This document shows, in pieces, positions 18,344 to 32,370 of a DNA stretch of 64,000 nt (position 1 is the first letter of the stretch; each line of letters begins with the position of its first letter). The notes beneath the pieces are model-generated. The model did no database searches, had not been told where the DNA came from, and was given only the letters and a program-made list of their open reading frames with translations. Position numbers and translations under genes: made by a program. The stretch is taken from positions 62,001 through 126,000 of the forward strand of contig NZ_LZSU01000019.1 in assembly GCF_001665575.1 (NCBI RefSeq). Reading direction: 5' to 3'. The DNA comes from Mycobacterium sp. 852013-51886_SCH5428379 (GTDB lineage: Bacteria; Actinomycetota; Actinomycetes; Mycobacteriales; Mycobacteriaceae).

Positions 18344-19621
18344 CTACTGCGACAGGCGGCGGTCGGCAGCCGGTGCGGTGGCCGCGTAGGCGGCACCCAA
18401 CTCCGGTACGGGCAGATATCCGCGACGCTGTGCGCGGGCGACGTCGCGCCGGATCAGCACGTTCAGGCCGGCGATCGCGCCCATGTCCAGGAGCATCGGC
18501 GTGAGCAGCCGGTTGTGCACGAAGCCGATCGACAGCCCCGAGGCCGGGTCCGCCCAGCCGGTGGAGCCGCCCAGCCCCACATGGCCGAAGCCGCGCATGA
18601 CGCCGAACGGCAGGGAGTGGTAACCGAGATGGAAGGCCAGTGGGACGCCGATGTTGCGATCCGGCCGCAGATTCGGTTTGCCGGTCAGCCCGGCGGAGAT
18701 CTCCGGGGACAGCATTTCGGTGCCGTCCAAGCTGCCACCGTTGGCGATGGCCCCGTACATCTTGGCCAGACCGCGGGCGGTCGCGACCCCGTTGGCCGCC
18801 GGGATCTCCGCGTCCAGGAACGGGATCTCACCCTGCACGACGGCCTTCATCCCCGGGAAGTACAGCGACCCGAACATTCCGGAGAACTGCAGCGCGGCGA
18901 CCTTGGGGGCGACGAAATTGAACACCGGGTTGGCGATGGACCCCTGCGGCGCGAGAATCTGCGCCACCGTGGTCGCCGAGCCGGCGGGCGGCCGGCCCAG
19001 GTGCAGCCCGTCGGTGTTGAGCGGTGCGGCGAGTTCGGTGCGGATCAGCTCGGCCATTCCGCGTCCGGTCACCGCGCGCGCCAGACCCGACATCAGCCAG
19101 CCGTACGTCAGCGCGTGGTAGGCGGAGTGGCCGTGCAGAAACCGGTTGACCGGCATGGCCGCCAACCGCTCCTCCATCGCCAGATGATTCAGCAGGTCGC
19201 CCTTGCCGACGCCGTTGAGCTGGCTCAACCCGGCCCGGTGGCACATGACGTCGCGGACGGTGATGCCCGCCTTGCCGTTGGCGGCGAACTCCGGCCAGAA
19301 GTCGGCCACCGGCTGGTCGTAGGAGATCAGTCCGCGGTCGACGAGACGGTGGATGACCGTCGAGGCCATCCCCTTGGTCGCCGAGAACACCATCGCGCCG
19401 GTGTCCGCGGTCCAGTACCTGGTACCGCGCCGGTCGCTGTAGCCGGTCCAGACGTCGACGACCGGTGCACCGTTGAGGTAGATCGCCAGCGCCCCGCCGC
19501 CGAAGCGGCGGCCGTGGAACAGCTCGTTGAAACCGCGCAGCGTGCACGCGAAGTTCCGGTCGGCGGCACCCTGGACGCCGTGTGGGAGCACAGCGCTGCG
19601 CTCCCGTGTGGACTGAGTCAC
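18344..19621 (-). CDS. lipL: Serine esterase/beta-lactamase-family protein LipL
   Basis: This 425-residue protein is a serine hydrolase of the beta-lactamase/class C esterase family. It has the SxxK nucleophile motif SATK at residues 80-83, a Tyr-containing stretch HSAYHALTYGW near 165-175 and a GLGGSTGW segment near the C-terminus. By position beside meaB-mutBA and by length it matches M. tuberculosis LipL (Rv1497). The GTG at 19621 (VTQSTRER) was chosen; a longer frame runs upstream into meaB. It lies 41 bases downstream of meaB on the same strand. Substrates are presumably short- to medium-chain esters; this follows from the family and is not visible here. Confidence 0.86.
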   Translation of the reverse strand: MTQSTRERSAVLPHGVQGAADRNFACTLRGFNELFHGRRFGGGALAIYLNGAPVVDVWTGYSDRRGTRYWTADTGAMVFSATKGMASTVIHRLVDRGLISYDQPVADFWPEFAANGKAGITVRDVMCHRAGLSQLNGVGKGDLLNHLAMEERLAAMPVNRFLHGHSAYHALTYGWLMSGLARAVTGRGMAELIRTELAAPLNTDGLHLGRPPAGSATTVAQILAPQGSIANPVFNFVAPKVAALQFSGMFGSLYFPGMKAVVQGEIPFLDAEIPAANGVATARGLAKMYGAIANGGSLDGTEMLSPEISAGLTGKPNLRPDRNIGVPLAFHLGYHSLPFGVMRGFGHVGLGGSTGWADPASGLSIGFVHNRLLTPMLLDMGAIAGLNVLIRRDVARAQRRGYLPVPELGAAYAATAPAADRRLSQ

Positions 19622-19662
19622 ACGGAGACTGTACCGCTGAGATCTGCTAATTAAACGCGCGG

Positions 19663-20661
19663 TTATCGAGTCGTTAACCGCAGGTCGGCCGCGTCGAGGA
19701 GGCGCTGCGCCGCGAGCGCCGGAGTCAATTCGCCGTCGCGCACCTGCCGTTCGACGTCCGCGCGGATCCGACGTACCTCTGCGCTGCCCATCACCCGGTC
19801 CAGGACCGCGTCGCGCACCAGCGACCACGTCCACTCGACCTGCTGGGTGCGCCTGCGGCTCTCGAACTCCCCCGCCTCGGTGAGCACGTCGCGGTGGCGG
19901 CACACGGTCTCCCACAACTCCTGCAGACCGGAACCCTCGAGCGCGCTCATCGTCAGCACCGGCGGCCGCCACAGCGTCTCGCGGGGATAGATCAGCCGCA
20001 GCGCGGTGGTGAGCTCGCGCGCCGCCGCCTTGGCCTCCACCAGGTGCGCGCCGTCGGCTTTGTTCACGACCACGATGTCGGCGAGTTCGAGCACACCCTT
20101 CTTGATCCCCTGCAGCTGATCGCCGGTGCGCGCCAACGTCAGGAAGACGAAGGTGTCGACCATGTTGGCCACGGTGACCTCGGACTGCCCCACGCCGACC
20201 GTCTCGACCAGGATCACGTCGTAACCAGCCGCCTCCAACAGCACGATGGTCTCGCGGGTGGCCTTGGCCACGCCGCCGAGCGTGCCCGAGGTCGGCGACG
20301 GCCGGATGTAGGCGTCGGGGTGCACGGCCAGCTGCGCCATCCGCGTCTTGTCGCCGAGGATCGAGCCGCCGGTGCGGGTCGAGGACGGGTCGACGGCCAG
20401 CACCGCCACCCGGTGGCCCTGCTCGATCAGGTGCATGCCGAGCGCCTCGATGGTCGTCGACTTGCCGACGCCCGGGACGCCGGTGATGCCGACGTGCATC
20501 GCCGAACCGGCCTCGTCGGTGAGTTCGAGGAGCAGCTCCTGCGCCCGCTGCCGGTGGTCGGCGCGGGTCGACTCCACCAGGGTGATCGCCCGCGCCAGCG
20601 CGGAGCGGTCGCCGTTGCGCAGACGGGCGGCGAGTTCGTCCGCCGCGGGCAGCGCGCTCAT
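19663..20661 (-). CDS. meaB: Methylmalonyl-CoA mutase chaperone GTPase MeaB
   Basis: This 332-residue G3E-family GTPase protects and reloads methylmalonyl-CoA mutase with its B12 cofactor. Walker A is GVPGVGKST near residue 60, followed by VDPSS, ETVGVGQSE and the guanine-specificity motif NKAD near 200. The ATG follows the mutB stop codon with no gap, which supports co-translation. M. tuberculosis has a toxin-antitoxin pair (mazEF4) between mutB and meaB; here the two genes are directly joined. Confidence 0.95.
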   Translation of the reverse strand: MSALPAADELAARLRNGDRSALARAITLVESTRADHRQRAQELLLELTDEAGSAMHVGITGVPGVGKSTTIEALGMHLIEQGHRVAVLAVDPSSTRTGGSILGDKTRMAQLAVHPDAYIRPSPTSGTLGGVAKATRETIVLLEAAGYDVILVETVGVGQSEVTVANMVDTFVFLTLARTGDQLQGIKKGVLELADIVVVNKADGAHLVEAKAAARELTTALRLIYPRETLWRPPVLTMSALEGSGLQELWETVCRHRDVLTEAGEFESRRRTQQVEWTWSLVRDAVLDRVMGSAEVRRIRADVERQVRDGELTPALAAQRLLDAADLRLTTR

Positions 20662-22956
<2,295 letters not shown>

Positions 22957-22958
22957 GC

Positions 22959-24857
22959 TCAGGCCCCCATTCGGGTCAGCAGGTCGGACAGGGCTCCGAC
23001 CGCGTCGATCTTCGCGGTGAGGAAGTCGTCCGGCTGCGGTTCGGTGTCGGCGACCGCTTTCTGCGGGCCGGCCAGACAGACGTGTTCGACGCCGGCGGCG
23101 TGCGCCGCGGCGACCACGGCGGCAGCCTCACCGGCGTAGCGGGCGTCGGTGCCGCAGACGACCGCGACGGCCGGCGCGGAATCCAGGGCCTTGACGGCCC
23201 CGGCAACGCTCTCGGCGTCGAGGGGGCCGGGGTTGACCGCCGCGATGCCGCCGGAGGCGAGCAGGTTGGCGGCGAATGTGGCTCGGATGTTGTGTTCGGC
23301 GAGCGGGCCCAGCGGCAGCAGCAGCGCGGTCGGCCGTGCGCCGGTGCGCGCGAGGTACGCGTCCGACCGGTCGCGCAGCTCCTCGAATCCGGCGGCGTAG
23401 CGGGCCACGGCGGTGAGTGCCTCCCCGGCGGGCAGCGGCTCCTCCCCCAGGTTCGGATATTCGTTCACACCGGTCAGCGCAGTGCGGCGGTGGGCGATGT
23501 CGTCACGCCGCTGTGCGGACACCTCGGCCACGCGTTCGGCGACGTGGTCGCGCGCCTCGGCGAAACCGCCTCGAGATTCGATCTCCTGGAACAGGGTCCA
23601 CGCCTGGTCGGCCACCTGAGCGGTGAGGTCCTCGACGAACCATGAGCCGGCCGCCGGATCGAGCACCCGGCCGATGTGGGACTCCTCCAGCAGCAGCAGC
23701 TGGGTGTTGCGGGCGATGCGCCGCGCGAACGACCGCGACGTGCCGGGATATCCGTCGGGGATCGCGACGTCGAACGGATGCACCAGCACGGTGTCGGCGC
23801 CGCCGACGCCGGCGGAGAACGCCGCGAGCGTCGTGCGCAGCATGTTCACCCACGGATCGCGCTGGGCCATCATCGCCAGCGAGGACACCACATGCACCGT
23901 GGCAGCGCCCGCGTCGGGCGCACCGACCACCTCGGCGACCCGCGCCCAGAGCAGCCGCAGCGCGCGCAGTTTGGCGATGGTCATGAACTGGTCGTCATCG
24001 GCGGCGAGCCGGAAACTGATCTGGCGCAGCGCGTCGGCGCTGCTGAGCCCGGACTCGGTGAGCAGCCGCAGGTAGCTCACCCCGGCGGCGACGGCCCCGG
24101 CGAGTTCCCAGGACGCGCCCGCGCCGAGGTTGTGCAGCGCCGCGCCGTCGACGGTGATCGTCCGCACGTGTCCGTCGAAGCTGCCGACCCGGGCCGCGGT
24201 GGCGACCACCTCGGCGATCTCCGGCGCGGGCTTTTCGCTCAGCGGCGCGGTCAGCGGATCGGCGCCGAGGTCGACCGACAGGCGGCTGCGCTGTTCGTCG
24301 TCCAGGGCGGACAGCAGTTCCAGCATCGCGTCCGCGGCGGCGGTGAAGTCGGCGCCCGCGTCGAGCTGGACCGGGACGAGGTCGACGAACACCCCGTCGA
24401 GCAGCCGGCCGAGGTCGGCGGCGGCCACCCCGCCGTTCCCGCCGACACGCAGCACCAGCGCGCTGACCCCCTCGGTGAGGGCGAGCAGCACGTCACCGTT
24501 GGCGCCATCGGAGCCGGTGTTCGCGGCGGGGAAGCTCTCGGCGACCTTCCATCCGGCGATCACGTCGCGCAGGGCGTCACCGCCGCGGACGAACGGCCAG
24601 CGGCCGGGCAGCGGGGATTCGGGCAGCGCGTCGAGCGCCGTGTACAGCGGCCGGACCGGGAACCCCTCGTAGGTCGGCGCGTCGAGCAGCCGCTCCGGTT
24701 CCGGCGGCAGGTCGGCCGGATCGCGCCGCGTGCTCTTGGCCAGCACGCCGGCCACCGCGGTCCGCCACTGCGCCAGACCCTCCTCGAGCACATTCGACCC
24801 CTGCACCGACACCGGCATCTCCTGTTGTCGCAGCGTGTGACTGACCCGTCCGCCCAT
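22959..24857 (-). CDS. mutA: Methylmalonyl-CoA mutase small subunit MutA
   Basis: This 632-residue non-catalytic partner of MutB shares its fold ([24 protein letters not shown] near the N-terminus, [27 protein letters not shown]) but lacks the DxHxxG cobalamin motif in its C-terminal domain, as is normal for MutA. The heterodimer works in propionate and cholesterol side-chain metabolism. Either the ATG at 24857 or an internal ATG at 24818 (MPVSVQG, with AGGAG directly before it) could be the start; the shorter form is nearer in length to its relatives. It diverges from the VTT-domain gene. Confidence 0.94.
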   Translation of the reverse strand: MGGRVSHTLRQQEMPVSVQGSNVLEEGLAQWRTAVAGVLAKSTRRDPADLPPEPERLLDAPTYEGFPVRPLYTALDALPESPLPGRWPFVRGGDALRDVIAGWKVAESFPAANTGSDGANGDVLLALTEGVSALVLRVGGNGGVAAADLGRLLDGVFVDLVPVQLDAGADFTAAADAMLELLSALDDEQRSRLSVDLGADPLTAPLSEKPAPEIAEVVATAARVGSFDGHVRTITVDGAALHNLGAGASWELAGAVAAGVSYLRLLTESGLSSADALRQISFRLAADDDQFMTIAKLRALRLLWARVAEVVGAPDAGAATVHVVSSLAMMAQRDPWVNMLRTTLAAFSAGVGGADTVLVHPFDVAIPDGYPGTSRSFARRIARNTQLLLLEESHIGRVLDPAAGSWFVEDLTAQVADQAWTLFQEIESRGGFAEARDHVAERVAEVSAQRRDDIAHRRTALTGVNEYPNLGEEPLPAGEALTAVARYAAGFEELRDRSDAYLARTGARPTALLLPLGPLAEHNIRATFAANLLASGGIAAVNPGPLDAESVAGAVKALDSAPAVAVVCGTDARYAGEAAAVVAAAHAAGVEHVCLAGPQKAVADTEPQPDDFLTAKIDAVGALSDLLTRMGA

Positions 24858-24958
24858 CAGGCTAAATGATCGCCATCACCGACTTGTCCGCTGGTCGTGG
24901 CTACCGCCGTACCGCGCCGACGGCCCGATGTCACTCCCGCCCCGTATCGTTGACGAAC

Positions 24959-25756
24959 GTGAAAGCCGTTGTCAGGACCGTGCGGACCGTACGGTCCGCA
25001 CTCGTCGGCGCGGCGCAGCAGATGCCGCGCAGGCGGCTGATCGCGATGGCGGTCGCGGGTGTGATTCTGGTCGCATTCGCCTGGGCGGTTCCGCTGCCCA
25101 CCGCGGTGCAGCTGCGGGACTGGGCGACGTCCGTCGGGCCCTGGTTCCCGCTGGTGTTCCTGTTGGGGCACATCGTGGTCACGACGTTCCCGTTCCCCCG
25201 CACGGCGTTCTCGCTGGCGGCCGGCCTGATGTTCGGTCCGGCGCTGGGCGTGTCGATCGCGGTGGCTGCGAGCACGGTCAGCGCGCTGCTGGCGGTGCTT
25301 CTGATCCGCGCCCTGGGCTGGCAGCTGAGCGCTCTGGTCAGCCATCCGGCGGTCGACCGGCTCGACGAGCGCCTGCGGCAGCGCGGCTGGCCGTCGGTGT
25401 TGTCCCTGCGGCTCATCCCGGTCTTCCCGTTCGCGGTGGTGAACTACGCCGCGGGCGCCTCGAAGGTGCGACTGGTGCCCTATACCCTCGCGACGCTGTT
25501 CGGGCTGCTGCCCGGCACGGTCGCGGTGGTGGTACTCGGCGACGCGCTGACCGGTCGGGTCGATCCGCTGCTGGTGGTCGTGTCGGCCGGTATCGCCTCG
25601 GTCGGTGTGCTCGGCCTGCTCTACGAGACCCGGGCGCACCGCAGGCGGCCGGCCGCAGCGTCAGCGGGTGTCGGGCCCCTTGGCCGTGAGGACGGCCCAG
25701 AACACCAGGAAACCCGCCGCGGGCACGAAGTTGATGAGGCGGTCACGCACCCGTAG
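24959..25756 (+). CDS. VTT/DedA-like (TVP38/TMEM64) membrane protein
   Basis: This 265-residue polytopic membrane protein carries the VTT domain: FPFPRTAFSLAAGLMFGP, the helix ASTVSALLAVLLIRALG, and RLIPVFPFAVVNYAAGA in the second half. It corresponds by place to M. tuberculosis Rv1491c. The family is linked to lipid scrambling or membrane homeostasis. The GTG at 24959 was chosen; the open frame upstream is not membrane-like. The last 32 codons overlap the convergent DoxX-like gene and encode a polar, arginine- and glutamate-rich tail that may be a read-over extension. Confidence 0.85.
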   Translation: MKAVVRTVRTVRSALVGAAQQMPRRRLIAMAVAGVILVAFAWAVPLPTAVQLRDWATSVGPWFPLVFLLGHIVVTTFPFPRTAFSLAAGLMFGPALGVSIAVAASTVSALLAVLLIRALGWQLSALVSHPAVDRLDERLRQRGWPSVLSLRLIPVFPFAVVNYAAGASKVRLVPYTLATLFGLLPGTVAVVVLGDALTGRVDPLLVVVSAGIASVGVLGLLYETRAHRRRPAAASAGVGPLGREDGPEHQETRRGHEVDEAVTHP

Positions 25757-26023
25757 ATGCGCCCCGACCGCGAGGACGAAGTACAGCGTCAACATCGCGG
25801 TGGTCAGGCGCCCCAGCGGCGGATACCGGTGGCCGGCCAGTAAGCCGACCGCCGACGCGGCCTTGACCGACGGAAACACCCACCGGATGTTCGCCGGAAC
25901 CCCGACGGAGTCGAGGGACTTCTCGATCGGCGGCAGGGGAATCGCACACGCCACCGCATCGGCGGCCTGCAGAGCGGCCAGCGCCGCGTAGCCGCGCCGG
26001 GATCGCAGGCCGCCGGAGGTCAT
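25661..26023 (-). CDS. DoxX-like small membrane protein
   Basis: This 120-residue protein has four hydrophobic segments in the pattern of the DoxX-like family (LAALQAADAVACAIPLPPIE, FPSVKAASAVGLLAGHRYPP, and a closing FLVFWAVLTAKG). Members are poorly characterised integral membrane proteins. The ATG overlaps the stop of the SPFH gene (ATGA), so it is the distal gene of the NfeD-SPFH operon. Its last 96 bases overlap the end of the convergent VTT gene. The short length is usual for the family, so it does not appear truncated. Confidence 0.75.
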   Translation of the reverse strand: MTSGGLRSRRGYAALAALQAADAVACAIPLPPIEKSLDSVGVPANIRWVFPSVKAASAVGLLAGHRYPPLGRLTTAMLTLYFVLAVGAHLRVRDRLINFVPAAGFLVFWAVLTAKGPDTR

Positions 26024-27240
26024 GGCTGTCCGTCCCCGTGCCGTCCCTGGGTGTGCGCCGAGAGATCCTGCTGCGACAGCGGCGGGTACTGCATCTGGGG
26101 TGGCGCAGGCGGCGCGGGCGGCAGGGCGCCGACGTCGGTGCTCCGGCGCGCATCGGCCTCGGCCTTGGCCACGGCCTGGGCGATCTCCGGATCGGTCTGG
26201 GTGTCGAACCAGCCGGCGACCTCGTCGCTGTCGTCGGCGGTGCCGGGATGCACGTCGTCGACCGGCGACGGGGTGTAGCGGAAGACCCCGTCCTCCCCTG
26301 GCGCCCCGAGCAGTTTGGTGAAGCCCTGCAGCGCCGACCCGAAGTCGCTGGGCACCACCCACACCTTGTTGGCTTCGCCCTTGGCCATCTGCGGCAGCGT
26401 CTGCAGGTACTGGTAGGCCAGCAGTTCGGGGGTGGGCCTGCCGGCCTTGATCGCCGCGAACGTCTTCTCGATCGCCTTGGCCTGGCCCTGGGCCTGCAGA
26501 TACGCCGCGGCCCGCTCACCCTGCGCGCGCAGCATGCGGGACTGCCGGTCGGCCTCGGCGGCCAGGATCGCCGCCTGTTTGGCGCCCTCGGCGGCGAGGA
26601 TCTGCGCCTGCTTCTGGCCCTCCGCCTGTTTGATGGCCGCCTCGCGACTGCCCTCGGCGGTGAGGATCATGGCGCGCTTCTCACGGTCGGCGCGCATCTG
26701 CTTTTCCATCGAGTCCTGGATCGACGGCGGCGGGTCGATGCTGCGCAACTCGACGCGGGCGACCCGCAGCCCCCACCGGCCGGTGGCCTCGTCGAGGACC
26801 CCGCGCAGCTGTCCGTTGATGGCGTCGCGGGAGGTCAGGGTCTGCTCCAGCGTCATCCCGCCGACCACGTTGCGCAGCGTGGTGGTGGTCAGCTGCTCGA
26901 CGCCGACGATGTAGTTGCTGATCTGGTAGACCGCCGCCTGCGGATTGGTCACCTGGAAGTAGACGACGGTGTCGATGTTGACGGTCAGGTTGTCCTCGGT
27001 GATCACCGGTTGCGGCGGGAACGAGACGACCCGTTCACGCAGATCCACCCGGGCCCGGATCTTGTCGACGAACGGCAGCAGCAGGGTCAGCTGACCGGAC
27101 ACGGTCTTGCTGTAGCGGCCGAGCCGTTCGATGACGGCGGCCTCGGCCTGCGGGATGAGGGCCACCGACTTCGCGACGATCACCACCGCGAAGATGACGA
27201 GTACGGCGAGCAGGATCAGTCCGGCGACGGCACCGTCCAC
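26020..27240 (-). CDS. SPFH/stomatin-like (QmcA-type) membrane protein
   Basis: This 406-residue protein starts with one membrane helix and continues into an SPFH/band 7 domain (IPQAEAAVIERLGRY, RVDLRERVVSFPPQPVITED, GMTLEQTLTSRDAING). A long Ala/Glu/Gln-rich coiled-coil stretch follows (residues 190-270, with EKRAMILTAEGSREAAIKQA), then a Pro-rich disordered tail. It corresponds to M. tuberculosis Rv1488. With its NfeD-type neighbour it forms a common pair involved in membrane microdomains and quality control of membrane proteins. The GTG start has AAGGAG at good spacing. Confidence 0.9.
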   Translation of the reverse strand: MDGAVAGLILLAVLVIFAVVIVAKSVALIPQAEAAVIERLGRYSKTVSGQLTLLLPFVDKIRARVDLRERVVSFPPQPVITEDNLTVNIDTVVYFQVTNPQAAVYQISNYIVGVEQLTTTTLRNVVGGMTLEQTLTSRDAINGQLRGVLDEATGRWGLRVARVELRSIDPPPSIQDSMEKQMRADREKRAMILTAEGSREAAIKQAEGQKQAQILAAEGAKQAAILAAEADRQSRMLRAQGERAAAYLQAQGQAKAIEKTFAAIKAGRPTPELLAYQYLQTLPQMAKGEANKVWVVPSDFGSALQGFTKLLGAPGEDGVFRYTPSPVDDVHPGTADDSDEVAGWFDTQTDPEIAQAVAKAEADARRSTDVGALPPAPPAPPQMQYPPLSQQDLSAHTQGRHGDGQP

Positions 27241-27256
27241 GTGCGGGCTCCTTCGT

Positions 27257-27691
27257 TCAGGGGTTGCGCCAGACGACCGCGGTGGCGCCGTCGATCCGCA
27301 TGACGGTCACCTGGTCGCCGGGTTCGTACACATCGTTGTCGTCGAGGGGGCGGGCCGTCCAGACCTCGCCGTCGAGTTTCACCTGGCCTTCGTGGCGGGC
27401 CACGCGGTCCAGCACCAGAGCGGGCTTACCCTCCAGCGCCTGCGCCAGATCGGGTACCCCGCCGCCCGAGGTCAGCCGGCGCCGCAGCGCGGGCCGTACC
27501 GCCACCAGCAGCAGCACCGACACCGCGAGGAACACCACCCCGTCGGCCCAGATCGGCCAGTCCAGCAGCCAGCTCGAACCCGTCGCGGCCAGCGCACCGC
27601 CGGCGAGCATGAGCAGGAACATGTCGCCGGTCAGCACTTCTGCCCCGGCCAGCACCAACGCCAGGATCAGCCAGATCAACCAGACAGGCAT
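27257..27691 (-). CDS. NfeD-like membrane protein
   Basis: This 144-residue protein has two to three N-terminal membrane segments (MPVWLIWLILALVLAGAEVL, then GVVFLAVSVLLLVAV) followed by a small OB-fold domain (GKPALVLDRVARHEGQVKL ... VYEPGDQVTVMRIDG), the layout of short NfeD proteins. It matches M. tuberculosis Rv1487. It precedes the SPFH gene by 16 bases on the same strand; NfeD and SPFH partners usually act together at the membrane. Confidence 0.88.
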   Translation of the reverse strand: MPVWLIWLILALVLAGAEVLTGDMFLLMLAGGALAATGSSWLLDWPIWADGVVFLAVSVLLLVAVRPALRRRLTSGGGVPDLAQALEGKPALVLDRVARHEGQVKLDGEVWTARPLDDNDVYEPGDQVTVMRIDGATAVVWRNP

Positions 27692-27750
27692 GACGCCACC
27701 CTATCGCGTGAGCCACTGCCACCGCCCTGAACAACTACACTGCGTGGATC

Positions 27751-28608
27751 ATGTGGTGTCCCAGTGCAACGCTTGCGGTGTGGGCCAATGCCTGGCTCGC
27801 GGGAACCGCCGCGCCCGACGATGTCCTCGACGCGTTGTCCGCTTGGGCGCCAAGGCATCTGGTCACCGCGTACGACTCGGTGGCGGCGAGCCGGACGGGT
27901 CTGCCGTGGCCCGACCTCAACGACTCCGGCGGCGTGTCGATGCTGCAGACGGTGCGCACCGCCGCGGGGTTCACCCCCGGCGGGCCGGCCCTCACCGTCG
28001 CCCTCCCGGTGCCCGGCGACGTCCGCGGACTCCCGGCGGGCACCCAGTTCCAGCGCGACGCGATCGCGGTCGGTGAGGCGCTGATCGTCACCGACACCCA
28101 CCACCCGTCCAACGCCGTGGGCATCGTTCCCGACTTCGAGTTCGACGAGGTCGGTGAGGACGCGGAGTTCGATCCGGACGTCTCGGCGCTGTCCTGGACG
28201 GTGTACTCGGCCCCGGGGACACCGCCGGCCGCCTTCATCGACCTGGGTGAGGCGGAGTACGAGCTGCGGTCGGCCGTGCGCGCCGCCGCCGATGCGCTGG
28301 GTGCGCTGCAGGCGGGCGCGGCGGGCACCGACATCGACGATCCCCGCGGGCTGGTCGAGCAGGTGCTGGAGAGCGGGCGCGCGCACCGCCTGCCCGACAA
28401 CGCGCCCACCCGCGCGGTGCGGGTCCTGGAGAACGCCGCGCACGTCGACGCCATCGTCACGGTCAGCTCGGGGCTGATGCCCATCGGTCTGCAGAGCTCC
28501 TCGGAGGTCCAGATCGCCAGCGACGCGCTGCGTCCGCTGGTCGGGGTGGTCCGCGCGGCGCGGCTCGCGGCGCTCAGCGCGGTGCTCTACGCCGCCTGGG
28601 AGCGCTGA
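27751..28608 (+). CDS. Conserved actinobacterial hypothetical protein (Rv1486c-like)
   Basis: This 285-residue protein has no catalytic motif that I recognise. It begins [18 protein letters not shown] and contains several acidic stretches ([16 protein letters not shown]) and Ala/Arg-rich helices. Length and place, between the NfeD operon and hemH, match M. tuberculosis Rv1486c, a conserved protein of unknown function. No signal peptide or membrane segment is evident, so it is probably cytosolic. It is the only rightward gene between two leftward operons and ends at a hairpin shared with hemH. Confidence 0.8.
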   Translation: MWCPSATLAVWANAWLAGTAAPDDVLDALSAWAPRHLVTAYDSVAASRTGLPWPDLNDSGGVSMLQTVRTAAGFTPGGPALTVALPVPGDVRGLPAGTQFQRDAIAVGEALIVTDTHHPSNAVGIVPDFEFDEVGEDAEFDPDVSALSWTVYSAPGTPPAAFIDLGEAEYELRSAVRAAADALGALQAGAAGTDIDDPRGLVEQVLESGRAHRLPDNAPTRAVRVLENAAHVDAIVTVSSGLMPIGLQSSSEVQIASDALRPLVGVVRAARLAALSAVLYAAWER

Positions 28609-28625
28609 CCGAGCACACACCTTCA

Positions 28626-28646
28626 CGTTCGCGACAACCGCGAACG
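28626..28646. terminator. Bidirectional hairpin between convergent genes
   Basis: The eight-base arms CGTTCGCG and CGCGAACG flank a five-base loop (ACAAC) in the 41-base gap between the stops of the Rv1486c-like gene and hemH. There is no T-tract, as is common for mycobacterial terminators. Confidence 0.6.
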
Positions 28647-28649
28647 CAC

Positions 28650-29693
28650 TCAGTCGCTGAACACCGCCACGCACCGCGGCGAATCCCGGCACACGGTTCC
28701 GTCGACCGTGTGGCCGCAGCCGGGCACGGGGTCCGGGCCAGCGGTACGCCGGGGCGCGCGGCCGGTCTCCAGTTCGTCGATGAGGTCGAGCGCCAAGCGC
28801 GCGTAGCGCCGGTCGGCGTTGGGGGTGGTGGCGCGCGCGAACGCGACGCCGAGTTCAGCGGCCTGCTCGGCGACTTCGTTGTCGAGGTCCCACACCACCT
28901 CGATGTGGTCGGAGACGAATCCGATCGGCACGACGATCACGGCCCGGGTGCCGCGCTCGGCGAGCGCCGAGAGGTGGTCGCCGATGTCGGGTTCCAGCCA
29001 CGGGATGCGCGGCGGGCCGGACCGGGACTGCCACACCTGGTCGTAGTCGTCGACACCCGCCGCGGCCGCGACCAGCCGGGCTGCGTAGCCGACCTGACGG
29101 CTGTAGAGGTTGGGACCGTGGCGCCCGTCGGCGGCGGTCGGAATCGAGTGCGCGGTGAAGACCACCCGGGCCTCGTCGCGCAGCTCGGCCGGAAGTGATT
29201 GCGCCGCAGCGGCGATCGCCTCGGCGAACATCTCGACGAACAGCGGGTGGTCGAAGTAGTGCCGCAGCTTGACCAGTTCCGGGGCGCCGTCGCCTGCGGC
29301 TGCGCGGCCCCGCCCGATGTCCTCGTTGTACTGCGTGCAGCTGGAGTAGCCGCCCCACGCCGACGTGGCGAGCACCGCGGCGCGGCGCACGCCGTCGTCC
29401 CGCATCCGCGCCACTGTGTCCTCGACGTAGGGCGCCCAGTTGCGGTTGCCGAAGTACACCGGCAGTTCGCGGCCCTGCTCGGCCAGCTCGGCCTCGATCG
29501 AGGCGATCAGTTCGCGGTTGATGCCGTTGATCGGCGACACCCCACCGAAATGTAGATAGTGCTCGGCGACGCTGGCCAGCCGCTCGCGCGGGATGCCGCG
29601 GCCACGGGTGACGTTCTCCAGGAACGGCATCACGTCGTCGGGCCCCTCGGGCCCGCCGAAGGACAGCAGCAGCAGCGCGTCGAACGGCTCCAC
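28650..29693 (-). CDS. hemH: Ferrochelatase with actinobacterial Fe-S cysteines
   Basis: This 347-residue chelatase inserts iron into the porphyrin ring; in actinobacteria this is the coproporphyrin-type enzyme of the coproheme route. Catalytic His182 ([12 protein letters not shown]) and Glu264 ([11 protein letters not shown]) are present. Cys119 (YSSCTQY) and Cys326, Cys335 and Cys341 in the C-terminal tail have the layout expected for the [2Fe-2S] ligands of mycobacterial ferrochelatase. The GTG at 29693 overlaps the inhA stop by one base, so hemH is the third gene of fabG1-inhA-hemH, as in M. tuberculosis (Rv1485). Confidence 0.95.
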   Translation of the reverse strand: MEPFDALLLLSFGGPEGPDDVMPFLENVTRGRGIPRERLASVAEHYLHFGGVSPINGINRELIASIEAELAEQGRELPVYFGNRNWAPYVEDTVARMRDDGVRRAAVLATSAWGGYSSCTQYNEDIGRGRAAAGDGAPELVKLRHYFDHPLFVEMFAEAIAAAAQSLPAELRDEARVVFTAHSIPTAADGRHGPNLYSRQVGYAARLVAAAAGVDDYDQVWQSRSGPPRIPWLEPDIGDHLSALAERGTRAVIVVPIGFVSDHIEVVWDLDNEVAEQAAELGVAFARATTPNADRRYARLALDLIDELETGRAPRRTAGPDPVPGCGHTVDGTVCRDSPRCVAVFSD

Positions 29694-30502
29694 TAGAGCA
29701 ACTGGGTGCTGGCGCCGCCGTCGGCGTAGACGACGGTGCCGGTGGTCGCGGGCAGCCAGTCCGACAGCAGCGCGCACACGGTCTTGGCCACCGGCGTCGG
29801 ATCCTTCATGTTCCAGCCCAGCGGGGCCCGCTGATCCCAGCCCTCCTCGAGCAGTTGCATCTGCGCGCCCGCCTCGTCACCGAGGGCGCCGCCGACGATG
29901 GCACTCATCGCGAGTGTCCGGATCGGTCCTGCCGCAACGAGATTCGACCGCACACCGAACTGTCCGGCCTCGCGGGCGACGAACCGGTTGACCGATTCCA
30001 GTGCGCTCTTGGCCACGGTCATCCAGTTGTATGCCGGCATCGCCCTGGTGGGATCGAAGTCCATGCCGACGATGCCTCCGCCGGAGTTCATGATCGGCAG
30101 CACGGCCTTGGCCAGCGACGCGTACGAATACGCGGAGATGTGGATGCCCTTGGCGACGTCTTCGTAGGGGGCATCGAAGAACGGGTTGACACCCATGCCG
30201 GTCTGGGGCATGAAACCGATCGAGTGCACCACCCCGTCGAGCTTGTTGCCCTCGCCGATCTCGGCGCTGATCCGCTCGGCCAGCGAGCCGAGGTGCGACT
30301 CGTCCTGCACATCGAGTTCCAGCAGCGGCGGCTTCGAGGGCAGCCGCTCGAGGATGCGCTCGATCAGCCGCATCCGGTTGAAGCCGGTGCAGATCACCTC
30401 GGCGCCCGCCTCCTGCGCGACCTTGGCGATGTGGAACGCGATCGACGAGTCGGTGATGATCCCCGTGACGAGGATGCGCTTACCTTCCAGAATGCCTGTC
30501 AT
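29693..30502 (-). CDS. inhA: NADH-dependent enoyl-ACP reductase InhA
   Basis: This 269-residue enzyme of the FAS-II system reduces long-chain enoyl-ACP during mycolic acid synthesis and is the target of activated isoniazid and of ethionamide. Length and numbering equal those of M. tuberculosis InhA: Gly14 and Ile16-Ile21 of the NADH site, Ser94 (VVHSIGF), Tyr158 (PAYNW) and Lys165 (TVAKS). The positions linked with isoniazid resistance (Ile16, Ile21, Ser94) all carry the wild-type residue. It lies 17 bases after fabG1 and overlaps hemH. Confidence 0.99.
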   Translation of the reverse strand: MTGILEGKRILVTGIITDSSIAFHIAKVAQEAGAEVICTGFNRMRLIERILERLPSKPPLLELDVQDESHLGSLAERISAEIGEGNKLDGVVHSIGFMPQTGMGVNPFFDAPYEDVAKGIHISAYSYASLAKAVLPIMNSGGGIVGMDFDPTRAMPAYNWMTVAKSALESVNRFVAREAGQFGVRSNLVAAGPIRTLAMSAIVGGALGDEAGAQMQLLEEGWDQRAPLGWNMKDPTPVAKTVCALLSDWLPATTGTVVYADGGASTQLL

Positions 30503-30519
30503 CTAAGTCCTTATCTGTC

Positions 30520-32347
<1,828 letters not shown>

Positions 32348-32370
32348 GTGCTACTTGTCTTTTCGTCCTT

